NCBI GenBank assembly: GCA_025354165.1
Contig: JANXNI010000038.1
Location: 31,484 to 95,483 of the forward strand
Source of the DNA: Burkholderiales bacterium
GTDB taxonomy: Bacteria > Pseudomonadota > Gammaproteobacteria > Burkholderiales > Casimicrobiaceae
Direction: 5' to 3'
DNA length: 64,000 nucleotides
Shown: positions 41,338-55,908 of the stretch, piece by piece
Position numbering within the stretch: the first letter of the stretch is position 1
Layout: each line of letters starts with the position of its first letter
The notes under the pieces: model-generated
What the model saw: the letters and a program-made list of their open reading frames with translations, nothing else
The model's database searches: none
Told to the model about the DNA's origin: nothing
Translations under genes and position numbers: made by a program

Positions 41338-42627
41338 GTGCGAATTTTTCGAGTGTTTTTCAGTTCTAGCGCCGATTTTGCCTTGAATCCCTATCTCGCC
41401 GATCTCAACGAATTTACGTTCACACGACTTGCACGTCTGCTGCAACCGCTCACGCCGCCTGCCGGGCTAAAACCGATCAATTTATCAATTGGTGAGCCAA
41501 AGCATCCGACGCCGCAATTCATTCGCGACGCCGTCGCGCAAAACACCGACGGTCTGGCGCAATACCCGCCCACCAAAGGGTCGCCGGCGCTGCGGCAAAC
41601 TATCGCGACCTGGCTCGAGCGTCGCTACGCACTGCCCGCGCTCGATCCGGAAACCCAATTGCTGCCAGTGCTTGGTAGCAAAGAAGCGCTGTATTCCTTC
41701 ACCCAAACCGTCATCGACCCGCGCGCCGCGCAGCCCACGGTGCTGGTGCCAAATCCGTTCTACATGGTCTATGAGGGCGCGGCGCTGCTGTGTGGAGCGA
41801 AACCGCATTACGTCAATTTCGATGCTAAATCCGGTGAATACGCGTGGGATGCGATACCTGAGAGCGTATGGAAAAACGTACAACTCGTGATCGTTTGTTC
41901 GCCCGACAATCCGACGGGAGCCGTCACCACGCGTGCGCGCTGGCAATGGCTGTTTCAGCAAAGTGATCGATACGGTTTCGTTGTGCTCGCCGACGAGTGC
42001 TACAGCGAGATTTATTTTGAAGAAGGCAAGCCGCCCGTTGGCGCGCTGCAAGTGGCCGCAGAAATGGGTCGCACGGATTTCAAACGACTGGTTTCCATGG
42101 GTAGCCTGTCGAAGCGCTCGAACTCTCCGGGCCTGCGTTCGGGTTTCGTGGCCGGTGACGCCGAGCTGATCGCCAAGTTCCTGCACCTACGTTCGTTCAA
42201 CGGATCGGCGATGGCAGGGCCAGTGACCGCCGCGAGTATTGCTGCGTGGAACGATGAGGGGCATGTCGTGGCCAATCGTGCCGAGTACGCGAAGAAATTT
42301 CGCGAGCTGTCGCCAATGTTGGCTAAGCATTTGGCCGTTACTGTGCCAGAAGCGGCGTTCTACTGGTGGGTGCCGATTCCTGCTTCATTTGGCGGCGACG
42401 ACGACGAGCGCTTCGCACGCGAGCTTTTTGAAGCGACCGCGATCACCGTGATTCCCGGCTCTTATCTGTCGCGCGTCGCGTCTGACGGCGTGAATCCCGG
42501 TCGCGGCTACATCCGCATCGCGCTGGTGTCCGAATTTGACGAATGCCTTGAGGCGGTCACCCGCCTCTGCAATTTTTTGAGCAGGACGGCGCCATTGGCC
42601 GTTGCTGCGCAGCCCGTTACCGCGTAA
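41338..42627 (+). CDS. dapC: Succinyldiaminopimelate transaminase (start likely TTG 41380)
   Basis: Class I/II aminotransferase; LNLSIGEPKHPTP-like start; VCSPDNPTGAV; SLSKRSNSPGLRSGFVAGD. Confidence 0.9.
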   Translation: MRIFRVFFSSSADFALNPYLADLNEFTFTRLARLLQPLTPPAGLKPINLSIGEPKHPTPQFIRDAVAQNTDGLAQYPPTKGSPALRQTIATWLERRYALPALDPETQLLPVLGSKEALYSFTQTVIDPRAAQPTVLVPNPFYMVYEGAALLCGAKPHYVNFDAKSGEYAWDAIPESVWKNVQLVIVCSPDNPTGAVTTRARWQWLFQQSDRYGFVVLADECYSEIYFEEGKPPVGALQVAAEMGRTDFKRLVSMGSLSKRSNSPGLRSGFVAGDAELIAKFLHLRSFNGSAMAGPVTAASIAAWNDEGHVVANRAEYAKKFRELSPMLAKHLAVTVPEAAFYWWVPIPASFGGDDDERFARELFEATAITVIPGSYLSRVASDGVNPGRGYIRIALVSEFDECLEAVTRLCNFLSRTAPLAVAAQPVTA

Positions 42628-42642
42628 TTAGAAAAGAAAAAT

Positions 42643-43467
42643 ATGTCCGAAGCCTTACAAAATATCATCGACGCCGCCTGGGAAAACCGCGCGAGTCTGT
42701 CTCCGGCAAATCCTCCGAAACAAATCGCGGACGCAGTTGAATCCGTCATAGCCGATCTCAACAAGGGCCGCAAACGCGTCGCCGAAAAAATCAATGGCGA
42801 GTGGGTCACACATCAATGGCTCAAGAAGGCCGTGCTGCTGTCGTTCCGCCTGCAGGACAACGCGATTGTTAAAGCAGGTGATCTCGCGTTTTACGACAAA
42901 GTGCAAACCAAATTTGCGCACATGACGGCCGAACAAGTCGGCGCAACGGGCGTTCGCGTCGTCCCGCCCGCAGTGGCCCGTCGTGGCAGCTACCTCGCAA
43001 AAAACGTCATTCTGATGCCCTCGTTCGTGAACATCGGCGCGTATGTGGACGAAGGCACGATGGTTGATACGTGGGCCACCGTCGGTTCCTGCGCTCAAAT
43101 AGGCAAAAACGTTCATCTGTCCGGTGGCGTCGGCATCGGCGGCGTGTTGGAGCCGCTGCAGGCGAATCCCACGATCATCGAAGACAACTGCTTCATCGGC
43201 GCGCGCTCGGAAGTTGTCGAGGGCTGCATCGTCGAAGAAAACTCGGTGCTTGGAATGGGCGTCTACATCGGCAAAAGCACCAAAATCTACAACCGCGCGA
43301 CCGGTGAAGTAAGCTACGGACGCGTGCCGTCGGGCTCGGTGGTCGTTGCCGGCAATTTACCCTCTGCCGACGGCAAATACAGTCTGTATTGCGCGGTTAT
43401 CGTCAAGCAGGTTGACGCGCAAACGCGCTCCAAGACCAGCATCAACGACCTATTGCGCGGCGATTAA
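42643..43467 (+). CDS. dapD: 2,3,4,5-tetrahydropyridine-2,6-dicarboxylate N-succinyltransferase
   Basis: [91 protein letters not shown]. Confidence 0.97.
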   Translation: MSEALQNIIDAAWENRASLSPANPPKQIADAVESVIADLNKGRKRVAEKINGEWVTHQWLKKAVLLSFRLQDNAIVKAGDLAFYDKVQTKFAHMTAEQVGATGVRVVPPAVARRGSYLAKNVILMPSFVNIGAYVDEGTMVDTWATVGSCAQIGKNVHLSGGVGIGGVLEPLQANPTIIEDNCFIGARSEVVEGCIVEENSVLGMGVYIGKSTKIYNRATGEVSYGRVPSGSVVVAGNLPSADGKYSLYCAVIVKQVDAQTRSKTSINDLLRGD

Positions 43468-43479
43468 GAAAGATTTGTA

Positions 43480-44274
43480 ATGTCCGTCTCTATCAAAACC
43501 CCAGAAGATATCGAAGGCATGCGTCTGGCGGGTCGCCAGACCGCCGAGATCCTTGATTTCATTGGCCCGTACGTCAAGCCCGGCGTGACGACCGATGAGC
43601 TGGATGCACTGTGTCACAAATTTATGGTGGAGACGCAAAAAGGCATCGCGGCGAACATCAACTACACGCCGCCGGGCCATACTCCTTTTCCGAAATCGAT
43701 CTGCACCTCCGTCAATCATGTCGTTTGTCACGGCGTACCCGGGGACAAGAAGTTGAAGGATGGCGACATCGTCAATATCGACGTTGCGATGATCGTTAAC
43801 GGATACTTCGGCGACACCAGCCGCATGTACTACGCAGGAAAACCGACCATTGCCGGCAAGCGTCTGTCTGAGGCCACTTACGAGGCTATGTGGCGAGGTA
43901 TCCGTGTCGTGAAACCGGGCGCGACCCTGGGCGACGTAGGCCACGCCATACAAAGCTACGTGGAGCCGATGGGATACTCCGTTGTTCGCGAATTCTGTGG
44001 TCATGGCATCGGCAAGAAGTATCACGAGGAGCCACAGGTGCTGCACTACGGCAAACCGGGTACTGGCATGCGTTTGCTGCCCGGCATGATGTTCACTATT
44101 GAACCGATGATCAACGCTGGTCGATCGGGCATTCGGACACTGGCCGATGGCTGGACGGCGGTTACTGCTGACCACAGTTTGTCCGCGCAGTGGGAACACA
44201 CGATTCTCGTCACCGAGACCGGTTACGAGGTTACGACCCAGTCTGCAGGCACGCCGCCGCCGCCGGCGCTTTGA
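43480..44274 (+). CDS. map: Type I methionine aminopeptidase
   Basis: SICTSVNHVVCHGVPGDKKLKDGDIVNIDV; EFCGHGIGKKYHEEPQVLHYG. Confidence 0.97.
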   Translation: MSVSIKTPEDIEGMRLAGRQTAEILDFIGPYVKPGVTTDELDALCHKFMVETQKGIAANINYTPPGHTPFPKSICTSVNHVVCHGVPGDKKLKDGDIVNIDVAMIVNGYFGDTSRMYYAGKPTIAGKRLSEATYEAMWRGIRVVKPGATLGDVGHAIQSYVEPMGYSVVREFCGHGIGKKYHEEPQVLHYGKPGTGMRLLPGMMFTIEPMINAGRSGIRTLADGWTAVTADHSLSAQWEHTILVTETGYEVTTQSAGTPPPPAL

Positions 44275-44308
44275 CGCAGTGACGGCGACGCCATAACCCG
44301 GCGACGAC

Positions 44309-46921
44309 ATGACCGCGATCAGCTCGCCGCCAGTGGCGTTCAGCTCCACGCCGCCCTCCACTGAGGCCGCCGCACAGTTGCCTTCGCTCGCAGAATTGCG
44401 ACGCACTTACAAATCGCACTACGCGCTGATATTTGATGCACTGGATAGCAACTTCCATATCGATGCCGCGTTGCGCGCGCACGCATTGGCGGTGGACGAC
44501 GTGCTCATCCAGCAATGGCATCGTCATCAACTGCACAAACAGCCGATAACGTTATTAGCGGTGGGTGGCTATGGCCGCTTCGAACTGTTTCCGCACTCCG
44601 ACGTAGACATTTTGTTGCTTCATGACGAGGTCGATGCCGCCTCGATGGAAGGCATTGAAGCGTTCCTGAGCGAGGCGTGGGACTTGGGCTTTGAGATCGG
44701 CCACAGCGTGCGCTCTGTGGAGGATTGCATCGCGCAAGCCGAAGCTGACATCACCGTCGCGACGTCAATTTTGGAGCGCCGTGTGATCGTCGGCGCCGCA
44801 GGCATTCCGCATCGACTCGACCAGCGCTGGCAGCAAACTTTTGACGTCGATCACTTCGTCAAAGCGAAAAGGTTTGAGCAGCAACAACGCTACGTCCGCT
44901 TCGAAGACACTGCCTACAACCTTGAGCCCAACGTCAAAGAAAGTCCTGGCGGTTTGCGCGATATTCAAATGGTTTTGTGGCTAGCGCGAGCGATCACCGG
45001 TGCGTCGTCGCTCGAAGCATTGGTCGCGCAGGGTTACATCAATCGTCATGAATGCGATGGTCTCTCGGAGGCTTATCGCCAGATCAAGTTCCTGCGTGCA
45101 CGGCTGCATTTGCTAGCTCATCGGCGCGAGGATCGCCTGGTTTTCGAGCTGCAAAATTCATTGGCTGAAGCACTTGGCATCACCGCTGCGGCTGGCCTGC
45201 GCGCCAGCGAAGTTTTGATGAAGCGCTACTACCAGTCGGCACGGCAACTGCGACTGTTTAACGACATCCTGATTGATGCGCTGACCAGTGATCGCAATGC
45301 ACGGCAGACGCCAATTGCGGACACGCCGTTTTCGGCACGCGATGGCAAACTGGATCTGACCACGCGTGGCTCGAATTTGTCAGCGCTGGAGACGTTGCGA
45401 GCCTTTCAGATATTGCACCGCGATCGCACCCACCAAGGGTTCACGCCAGAGTTGCGGCGCGCCATCCTGCGCGCTGTGGACGCGCTGCCCGAGGGTGCGT
45501 TTGGAACCGATGAATGTCGCGCCCTGTGCCTTGATTTTTTGCGTGGAGGTCATGGCGTCTATCACGCACTTAAAGCAATGAGCGAGCTAGGCGTTCTGGG
45601 TAAACTGGTACCGCCATGGGCCCGCATCGTCGGGCAAATGCAGCACGACCTGTTCCATGTTTATACAGTGGATCAGCACATTCTGATGGTACTGCGGAAT
45701 ATGCGGCGCTTTGCAGATCCCGTGCACTCTCACGAGTACCCACTGTGCAGCCAGCTCATGCAGGAATTCCCCGAGCGCGAAGTGCTGTATCTCGCCTGCG
45801 TCTTTCACGACATCGCCAAGGGGCGGGGCGGCGATCACTCGCAGCTCGGCATGATGGATGCGCGTGAATACTGCACCATGATTGGCCTGTCACCCGAGAA
45901 TGTCGAGTTCGTGGCGTGGCTGGTTGAACACCATCTCACGATGTCTGCTTTTGCGCAGAAACGCGACATCGCCGACCCGAATGTTGTGCGCGAATTCGCA
46001 CAACTGGTGGGTAATGAAAAACACTTGCTCGCACTTTATTTGCTCACGGTTGCCGACGTTCGTGGCACCAGCCCGAAGGTCTGGAACAACTGGAAGGCGC
46101 GCCTGCTGGAGCAGCTTTTCCGGTCGACGCGGTGGCATTTCAATGCAGCGGGCGAATCGAGTGTGTTCGATTTGCTGGCTGATCGTCTGGTCGAGGCGCG
46201 GCGATTGCTCGCGCTCTACGCCATTGATGTTGAGCGGGCAGAAAAATTCTGGCGAACGCTGGATTCGGTCTATCTGCAACGCCATAGTGCTGACGAGATC
46301 GCTTGGCATGCGAGGAACCTCTTCTTCCGTATGGATACCGAAAAACCCGTTGTGCGGACGCGCCTCATGCCGTCGGGCGAGGGCCTGCAAATCATGGTGT
46401 ATGTCAAAGACCGTGCGGAGTTGTTTGCGCGCATCATGAACGTGTTTGCCCGTCTGAACTTCTCGGTTCTGGATGCGCGCGTTCACACGTCAAAGATGGG
46501 CTATGCACTCGACACGTTCACTGTAGTCAATCCGGGTTCGATCAGCGCCGCTTACCGCGATGTCACGCAGCTGGTCGAACATTCGCTGATCGAAGTTCTG
46601 ACCGAAGACAAAGTGTTACCCAAAACACCGCTGGGTAAACCGACGCGTCAGCAACGACATTTCCCCATCACCCCGGTGATCGAAATCACTGGCGATGAAC
46701 AGGGACAACGGTTCGTGCTGGAAATCGTCGCCGCAGATCGCACCGGGCTCCTGGCGCGTATCGCCGACGTGCTATCGAAACGCGGCATCTCCATCCAGAC
46801 CGCACGGGTCAACACGCTGGGCGCTCGCGCAGAAGACGTATTCGTTGTTTCCGGCGGACGCCTCGCCGAAGAGGCTACGCGGATTACTCTGGAGACTGAG
46901 CTGGCCGAGGCGATTGCCTAG
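44309..46921 (+). CDS. glnD: [Protein-PII] uridylyltransferase / UMP-removing enzyme GlnD
   Basis: VGGYGRFELFPHSDVDILLL nucleotidyltransferase, HDIAKGRGGDHSQLG HD domain, two C-terminal ACT regions. Confidence 0.96.
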   Translation: MTAISSPPVAFSSTPPSTEAAAQLPSLAELRRTYKSHYALIFDALDSNFHIDAALRAHALAVDDVLIQQWHRHQLHKQPITLLAVGGYGRFELFPHSDVDILLLHDEVDAASMEGIEAFLSEAWDLGFEIGHSVRSVEDCIAQAEADITVATSILERRVIVGAAGIPHRLDQRWQQTFDVDHFVKAKRFEQQQRYVRFEDTAYNLEPNVKESPGGLRDIQMVLWLARAITGASSLEALVAQGYINRHECDGLSEAYRQIKFLRARLHLLAHRREDRLVFELQNSLAEALGITAAAGLRASEVLMKRYYQSARQLRLFNDILIDALTSDRNARQTPIADTPFSARDGKLDLTTRGSNLSALETLRAFQILHRDRTHQGFTPELRRAILRAVDALPEGAFGTDECRALCLDFLRGGHGVYHALKAMSELGVLGKLVPPWARIVGQMQHDLFHVYTVDQHILMVLRNMRRFADPVHSHEYPLCSQLMQEFPEREVLYLACVFHDIAKGRGGDHSQLGMMDAREYCTMIGLSPENVEFVAWLVEHHLTMSAFAQKRDIADPNVVREFAQLVGNEKHLLALYLLTVADVRGTSPKVWNNWKARLLEQLFRSTRWHFNAAGESSVFDLLADRLVEARRLLALYAIDVERAEKFWRTLDSVYLQRHSADEIAWHARNLFFRMDTEKPVVRTRLMPSGEGLQIMVYVKDRAELFARIMNVFARLNFSVLDARVHTSKMGYALDTFTVVNPGSISAAYRDVTQLVEHSLIEVLTEDKVLPKTPLGKPTRQQRHFPITPVIEITGDEQGQRFVLEIVAADRTGLLARIADVLSKRGISIQTARVNTLGARAEDVFVVSGGRLAEEATRITLETELAEAIA

Positions 46922-46964
46922 ATGCGGCTCGCTTGAAGGCGAGCGGGCCTTACTGGACATACAA

Positions 46965-47745
46965 AATGGATCAAAAGAAGCTGGCCCAAATCATCTTCAC
47001 ACTCATCGTAGCCGCCATCGGCGCGTGGCAATATATTGGGGCAAATCGTCATACTGAATCGAGTTTGCCGCCGCCCCCCTCCATGCCAATGCCGCGAGCA
47101 GAATCGCGAGACGGCAGTGCACGAGAATCCCAGTCACAAGCGCCGCGACACGAGCGCGGTGAGCGCGGCGACCGATCCGCGGGGCGCGTCGGTGATTTTG
47201 ACTACTACCTCGTCAGCCTGTCGTGGTCTCCGTCCTACTGCGTTCTGCACCCGGACGATCAGCGGCAATGTGGCAAAGGTTATGGCTTCGTACTGCACGG
47301 CCTGTGGCCGCAAAAGATGAGCGGTGGCTACCCGGAAGACTGCGAATCTACCGAAGCGCTTCCCGAATCGATTGTTCGAAAAACGCTACCTTTCATGCCC
47401 AGCGAAAAGCTCATTCACCACGAATGGACGAAGCACGGTACGTGCAGTGGACTCGGGGCAGAGTCCTACTTTTCGCTTGCTGATCGGGTATTTTCGGCGA
47501 TACGCGTGCCTGTCAAATTCGAGCAGCCGCAAACAGCATTCACAGTCTCTGTCGACGAAGTACTGCGTGATTTCGCCGCCGCCAACGCGCAATTTCCGAC
47601 TGACACTTTCACCGTGCAATGTTCAGGCAATGAGTTGCAGGAAGTTCGCGTGTGCATGAGCACGGACGGCAAAGCACAAACCTGCGGTCGCGGTGTGCGC
47701 TCGCAGTGCCGGGACGGACAAGTGCAGGTTCCCGCGTCGCGCTGA
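46965..47745 (+). CDS. Ribonuclease T2 family protein with N-terminal TM/signal anchor
   Basis: FVLHGLWPQ (CAS I) and HEWTKHGTCSGL (CAS II). Confidence 0.92.
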
Positions 47746-47763
47746 GCAAGCAAGGTTTGCGGT

Positions 47764-48297
47764 TTATGCCACCAATGCCGGAAACAGTACATCAGTAAAG
47801 CCAAATTTGGTCATATTCTGGATGCGGCGCGGATAAAGTACGCCGTCTAGATGGTCGCATTCATGTTGCACGACCCGCGCATGAAACCCATCAACAATAC
47901 GCTCAAACTCAGCACCTGTGGCGTCTCGCCCTGAATAGCGCAATTGCTCATAACGTGACACCTCACCGCGCAAACCGGGCACAGACAGGCAACCTTCCCA
48001 GCCAGCAGACACGTCATCGCTCAGCGGCTCCAGAACAGGGTTACAGAGCACAGTGAACGGAATATCAGGCGCATCAGGGTAGCGCGGATTTTTGCCGGTG
48101 CCGCCGAAGATCACCACGCGTAGATCAACGCCGATTTGCGGGGCGGCGATGCCTGCACCGTTGGCAGCTTTCATGGTATCGATCAGGTCAGCAACCAGCT
48201 CACGCATTTCTTCGGAGTCAAACATCGATTCCGGCACGGGCGGCGCGACACGCAGCAAGCGCGCTTCGCCCATCTTGAGGATTTCACGAACTGCCAC
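47764..48297 (-). CDS. def: Peptide deformylase
   Basis: [37 protein letters not shown]. Confidence 0.96.
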   Translation of the reverse strand: MAVREILKMGEARLLRVAPPVPESMFDSEEMRELVADLIDTMKAANGAGIAAPQIGVDLRVVIFGGTGKNPRYPDAPDIPFTVLCNPVLEPLSDDVSAGWEGCLSVPGLRGEVSRYEQLRYSGRDATGAEFERIVDGFHARVVQHECDHLDGVLYPRRIQNMTKFGFTDVLFPALVA

Positions 48298-48299
48298 TA

Positions 48300-49052
48300 C
48301 TAGGGCCTATCCTTGTACACCAACGCCAGCGCCGCGATGATCCGCTGCACGCGACCAATGCTCGCGTCGAGCGTGCTGTCGATGTTCTCATGCGAAATCA
48401 TATTGATACTGTTGCCGCAGCCGGCCGCCCAGTTGGACACGACACACAAATGGGCGTAACGGAGCGTCAGCTCGCGCGCCAGCGCGGCCTCTGGCATGCC
48501 GGTCATACCCACGAGGGTCGCACCGTCGCGCGCAATGCGCGCAATTTCTGCCGCAGTTTCCAGACGTGGGCCCTGCGTAGCGCCGTACACGCCCGCTGCG
48601 ACCACGGGCTCACTCACTAACGCCGCGGCGCGCCCGATGGCATCCCGCAACTCATCGCTGTAGGGACGTGTGAAGTCCACATGCACGACATTGCGATCAC
48701 TACCGTCACAAAACGTGTGCTCGCGACCATAGGTGTAATCGATGATCTGATCCGGTACCGCAATCACGCCTGGTCCGGTGTTGTCGGCAATGCCGCCAAC
48801 CGCTGCGACGGCGAGCACGTCAGTCGCCCCAGCCTGCTTCAGCGCCCAGACATTCGCCCGGTAGTTGATGCGATGCGGCGCGTGAATATGGCCCGGGCCG
48901 TGGCGGGCGATAAACAACATCGGAACGTCGTTCATTTCACCAAAAGTGAGGGGGCCGGAAGGCTCGCCAAATGGCGTTCTTGCAATCTCCCGGCGGATCA
49001 CATTCATTTGTCCGAGACCAGCGAGGCCGCTGCCTCCGATTACTGCAAGCAT
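48300..49052 (-). CDS. S-methyl-5'-thioadenosine/-thioinosine phosphorylase family purine phosphorylase
   Basis: GGSGL start, [68 protein letters not shown]. Confidence 0.88.
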   Translation of the reverse strand: MLAVIGGSGLAGLGQMNVIRREIARTPFGEPSGPLTFGEMNDVPMLFIARHGPGHIHAPHRINYRANVWALKQAGATDVLAVAAVGGIADNTGPGVIAVPDQIIDYTYGREHTFCDGSDRNVVHVDFTRPYSDELRDAIGRAAALVSEPVVAAGVYGATQGPRLETAAEIARIARDGATLVGMTGMPEAALARELTLRYAHLCVVSNWAAGCGNSINMISHENIDSTLDASIGRVQRIIAALALVYKDRP

Positions 49053-49125
49053 GTTTACTTGAGACCGTTACGTTAAAACGCTATTCTCGCAGTATTGACC
49101 CCGTGTCGCGTTCCCTCTCTTACCC

Positions 49126-52374
<3,249 letters not shown>

Positions 52375-52378
<4 letters not shown>

Positions 52379-53472
52379 AGCGAACGCTCGCGCTCATCGG
52401 CGGTGGTCATGCCCACGTCGAGGTGTTGCGGCAACTGGCCGAAAAACCTCCGTTTGACGCCGACGTAGCGCTGTTTAATCCTAGCCCAAGCGTCTGGTAT
52501 TCCGGCATGCTTCCGGGCGTCATAGCGGGGCATTACACGGCCAATGATGCCAAGGTAAACCTCTGGGCACTGTGTCAGCGAGCACGCGTGCGCTTCTTTG
52601 AAACGTCGGTAACCGGGCTCAATGGCGATAACGCATTGCTGGAAGCCGCGCACGGCGAGCGTCATCGTTTCGACTACGCCTCGCTCGACCTGGGCAGCTT
52701 GTCGCTCTCGATTCCGACGGCACCGGGCGCGTACGTCGTCACGGTAAAGCCGATCGAGCCCCTGCTCGCCGCCATCACCGAATTTGACAGCGTGCGTGCG
52801 TCCGGGCTCGTCGTTCGCGTGGTGGGCGGCGGTGCGGCGGCGGTCGAGGTTGCGCTCGCGCTTGCTTTCCGTTGGCGCAGCATGAAAAACCGCCGCGTGT
52901 CGATCGTCACCGCCACCGGATTGCTGGAAGCCTTTCCACGGCGCGTGCGGGCGCTGGCATTGCGCGCCTGCCGCAAAGACGGCGTTGAAGTGCTCGAAAA
53001 CAGCCCTGTCGAACAGATCGAACCTACGCGAATTCGCCTGACCAACGGACAGACCATTGACACGCAATTGACCGTCCTCGCAACTGGCTATGCCCCGGCT
53101 GCGTTGTTGGCAAAAACCGATCTGGCGCGCTCAACCGACGGCAGCGCGCACGTCACGCCAACGCTGCAAAGCTCGAATCACCCACATGTTTTTGCGGCCG
53201 GTGATTGCGCGCATTTGAGCGGCGCAGTGGTGCCGAAATCGGGCGTCTACGCCGTGCGGCAAGGGCCGCTGCTGGCGGCGAACTTGTTGGCGCGATTAAG
53301 CGACAAGCCTTTGGCCGAATATCAGCACAATCCAAATGCGCTGATGCTGCTCTCACTCGGCCGGAAACGCGCTATTGCCAGCCGCAATGGCTTCGCGCTC
53401 GGCGGCGACTGGGTATGGCGCTGGAAAGACAAAATTGATCGCGAGTGGATTCAGAAGTACGCGCCGCCATAG
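52375..53472 (+). CDS. Pyridine nucleotide-disulfide oxidoreductase-like protein resembling the N-terminal domain fused to SelD
   Basis: LALIGGGHAHVEVLRQLA...VWYSGMLPGVIAGHY; second GxGxxA motif VVGGGAAAVEVALAL; VFAAGDCAHL. No selD seen in the window. Confidence 0.8.
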
Positions 53473-53481
53473 TTCTGGCGG

Positions 53482-53600
53482 ATCAATTTATTCGTTAAAT
53501 GACGGTTGATTGGGGGCTAGAGCGCCGAATCGTCAATAGTCGAGTATTGCAAAATATCAGTTTCAGCCCGGTACAGCAGTGCGTTCAGATAAAAGCTGAT
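53482..53600. repeat. ~120-bp palindromic dispersed element, copy E (119 bp)
   Basis: ATCAATTTATTCGTTAAATGACGGTTGATTGGGGGCTA / TCAGCCCGGTACAGCAGTGCGTTCAGATAAAAGCTGAT; core contains GTCGAG at the centre. Confidence 0.78.
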
Positions 53601-53986
53601 CAGCTTTCGACCGCATCGACATATTGCCAGCGGCCGTCAGTGCGCGCAAATCGGCTCAACTCATGCAAACGATCCGCCGGACCACCTCCGGGCGGCTTGC
53701 TGCGGGCAACGAATTCCACGAAGCCCTCTGCGTCCGACGTCGTCCACGCGCGCTTGACGGTCAGACCAAGCCACTTCACGCCGGAATCAAAGCGCTCCAA
53801 CTTTTCTGGTCGCGTTGACGCATGCCAAGTGCCCAGCACGTAGTCACGCAGACCTAGCACATAGGCGCTGTAGCGCGAGCGCATGAGCGCCTCGGGCGTT
53901 GGAGCCAGCAAATACAGCAATCCTGCGTGATAGCGGCCACAGCACGCCTCGTACGCTGCCCCCGAACCGCACGGGCACACCACCAC
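53600..53986 (-). CDS. YchJ-family (SEC-C / UPF0225) protein
   Basis: CPCGSGAAYEACCGRYH; PEALMRSRYSAYVLGLRDYVLGTWHASTRP; W(V/L)GLTVKRAW. Confidence 0.88.
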   Translation of the reverse strand: MVVCPCGSGAAYEACCGRYHAGLLYLLAPTPEALMRSRYSAYVLGLRDYVLGTWHASTRPEKLERFDSGVKWLGLTVKRAWTTSDAEGFVEFVARSKPPGGGPADRLHELSRFARTDGRWQYVDAVES

Positions 53987-53992
53987 TGCTCG

Positions 53993-54895
53993 CTAGCCCG
54001 CGCGCAGCTTGGCTTTCAGCGATGCGCTGATCTCTGGTCGCTCGGCGAAAGGATCGGTTGGATTGCGCATTTCGGTGATGTCCGTCATGCGCGTGGCGAC
54101 GTTACCGAGTGCGTTCGGATGACTGAAAATGTAGAACTTTTCGTTCTCAATCGCGTGGAACACGCGCTCCGCGATCATCGGCGCCGTGATCTTGCCGGAG
54201 CTCACAGCCTTGCTGCTTTGTGCCTGTGCGACGAGTTGCGACAGGGTCGGGCCGGTATCGTTTTTCATGTCCGCCGGGCGATTGCGATGCGAATTGGCGA
54301 TGCCTGTCGCGACAAAATATGGGCACAACACGGCGGCCGTGACCTGATCGCTCACCAGCTTCAAGTCCTGATACAGCGTTTCGCTGATCGCCACCACTGC
54401 ATGTTTGGACGCGTTGTAAACACCCATCGTCGGCGCATTTAACATGCCCGCCATCGACGCCGTGTTGACGATACAACCGCGATAGTCAGCTTCCGCTTTT
54501 GCGCGCTCCAGCATCATCGGTGTGAACGCCTTGATGCCGTACACCACGCCCATCACATTCACGCCCATCACCCATTCCCAATCCTTGAGCGTGTTCTCCC
54601 AGATCAATCCGCCGGAGCCAACGCCAGCGTTGTTGAACACCCAGTTCGGCGCACCGAAACGGGCTTGGGTCGCGGCTGCTAGCGCCTCAATCTGCTCATG
54701 CTTCGACACGTCCACACGTTGCGCCAAAACCTGCACACCCGCCGCGACCATTTCGCTGGCTGCTGCATCGAGCGTAGCCTGCTCCACGTCAGCCAGCACA
54801 AGGTTGTAGCCACGTGACGCACCGAGTCGCGCAAACTCAAGTCCGAAGCCGGAACCAGCACCTGTGATGACCAGCGTTTTTACCGTTCCGCTCAT
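53993..54895 (-). CDS. SDR family NAD(P)-dependent oxidoreductase
   Basis: LVITGAGSGFGLEFARLGASRG; NNAGVGSGG; S...YNASKHAVVAISETL. Confidence 0.9.
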   Translation of the reverse strand: MSGTVKTLVITGAGSGFGLEFARLGASRGYNLVLADVEQATLDAAASEMVAAGVQVLAQRVDVSKHEQIEALAAATQARFGAPNWVFNNAGVGSGGLIWENTLKDWEWVMGVNVMGVVYGIKAFTPMMLERAKAEADYRGCIVNTASMAGMLNAPTMGVYNASKHAVVAISETLYQDLKLVSDQVTAAVLCPYFVATGIANSHRNRPADMKNDTGPTLSQLVAQAQSSKAVSSGKITAPMIAERVFHAIENEKFYIFSHPNALGNVATRMTDITEMRNPTDPFAERPEISASLKAKLRAG

Positions 54896-55902
54896 GCCAG
54901 TTTCACCAATTGTTTACCGAAGTTTTTGCCTTTGAGCAGATCGAAGAACGCCTGCGGTGCACTGGCCAAACCATCGGCAATCGACTCACGAAATTTGATC
55001 TTGCCGGTGGCGACGAGCCCACCCAATTCGCCTAACCCTTCGGGCCACAAATTCAAATGCTCGGAGACAATAAAACCCTGAATCTTCAGGCGTGACTGCA
55101 GGATCAGTTGCGGCGCAGCCATCGGAATCGGTGTGCCGTTGTAACCCGAAATCATCCCGCACAACGCGATGCGTCCGAAGCCATTCATACGCAGCAAAAC
55201 GGCGTCCATAATCGTGCCGCCGACGTTTTCAAAATGGCAGTCAATACCGCGTGGCGTCACCGCTTTTAGCGCCGCATAAAAGTCCGCTGGCTCGGGGAAT
55301 GCCTTGTAGTCAATGCATTCGTCAAAGCCCAGTTCATCGCGAACATAGGCGCACTTATCCGGACCACCGGCGATGCCGACGACATGCATGCCCTTCAGTT
55401 TCGCGAGCTGCCCGACGACTGATCCCACAGCCCCTGAAGCCGCATCCACGCAAACGGTTTCGCCCGCTTTTGGCTCGCAGATTTTCATGAGCCCGTACCA
55501 GGCCGTCATGCCCGGCATGCCGACACTACCTAGGTAAGCCGACAGCGGAATGTGCGTCGTGTCAACCTTGTTGACATCGCCTTTGCCGGTTGCCGTTGAG
55601 TACAGCTGCCAGCCGCCGAAACCGGTGACCTTGTCGCCAACCGCGTACTTCGCATTCTTCGACTCAACGACCTCGCCCACTGTACCGCCGAGCATTGTTT
55701 CGTTGAGCGCTTGCGGCTGCGCGTAGCTCTTGGCATCGCTCATGCGACCACGCATGTACGGATCAAGTGACAGGAAGTGATGCTTCACGCGAAGCTGGCC
55801 GTCTTCGAGCGGCGCGAGTGGCGCTTCTTCGAGGCGGAAATTGTCGGCACTTGGCGCGCCAACGGGACGGGATGCGAGTACGATGCGTTGATTGGTTGTC
55901 AT
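54892..55902 (-). CDS. NADP-dependent oxidoreductase, zinc-independent MDR family (CurA-like)
   Basis: HHFLSLDPYMRGRMSDAKSY; VDAASGAVGSVVGQLAKLKGMHVVGIAGGPDKCAYVRDELGFDECIDYK. Confidence 0.9.
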   Translation of the reverse strand: MTTNQRIVLASRPVGAPSADNFRLEEAPLAPLEDGQLRVKHHFLSLDPYMRGRMSDAKSYAQPQALNETMLGGTVGEVVESKNAKYAVGDKVTGFGGWQLYSTATGKGDVNKVDTTHIPLSAYLGSVGMPGMTAWYGLMKICEPKAGETVCVDAASGAVGSVVGQLAKLKGMHVVGIAGGPDKCAYVRDELGFDECIDYKAFPEPADFYAALKAVTPRGIDCHFENVGGTIMDAVLLRMNGFGRIALCGMISGYNGTPIPMAAPQLILQSRLKIQGFIVSEHLNLWPEGLGELGGLVATGKIKFRESIADGLASAPQAFFDLLKGKNFGKQLVKLA

Positions 55903-55908
55903 GATTTT

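Noticed and set aside
46922-46955. GCTCGCTTGAAGGCGAGC hairpin between glnD and RNase T2 as a special element
   Set aside because: Short 6-bp stem, no U-tract, not repeated elsewhere in the window; too weak to support.
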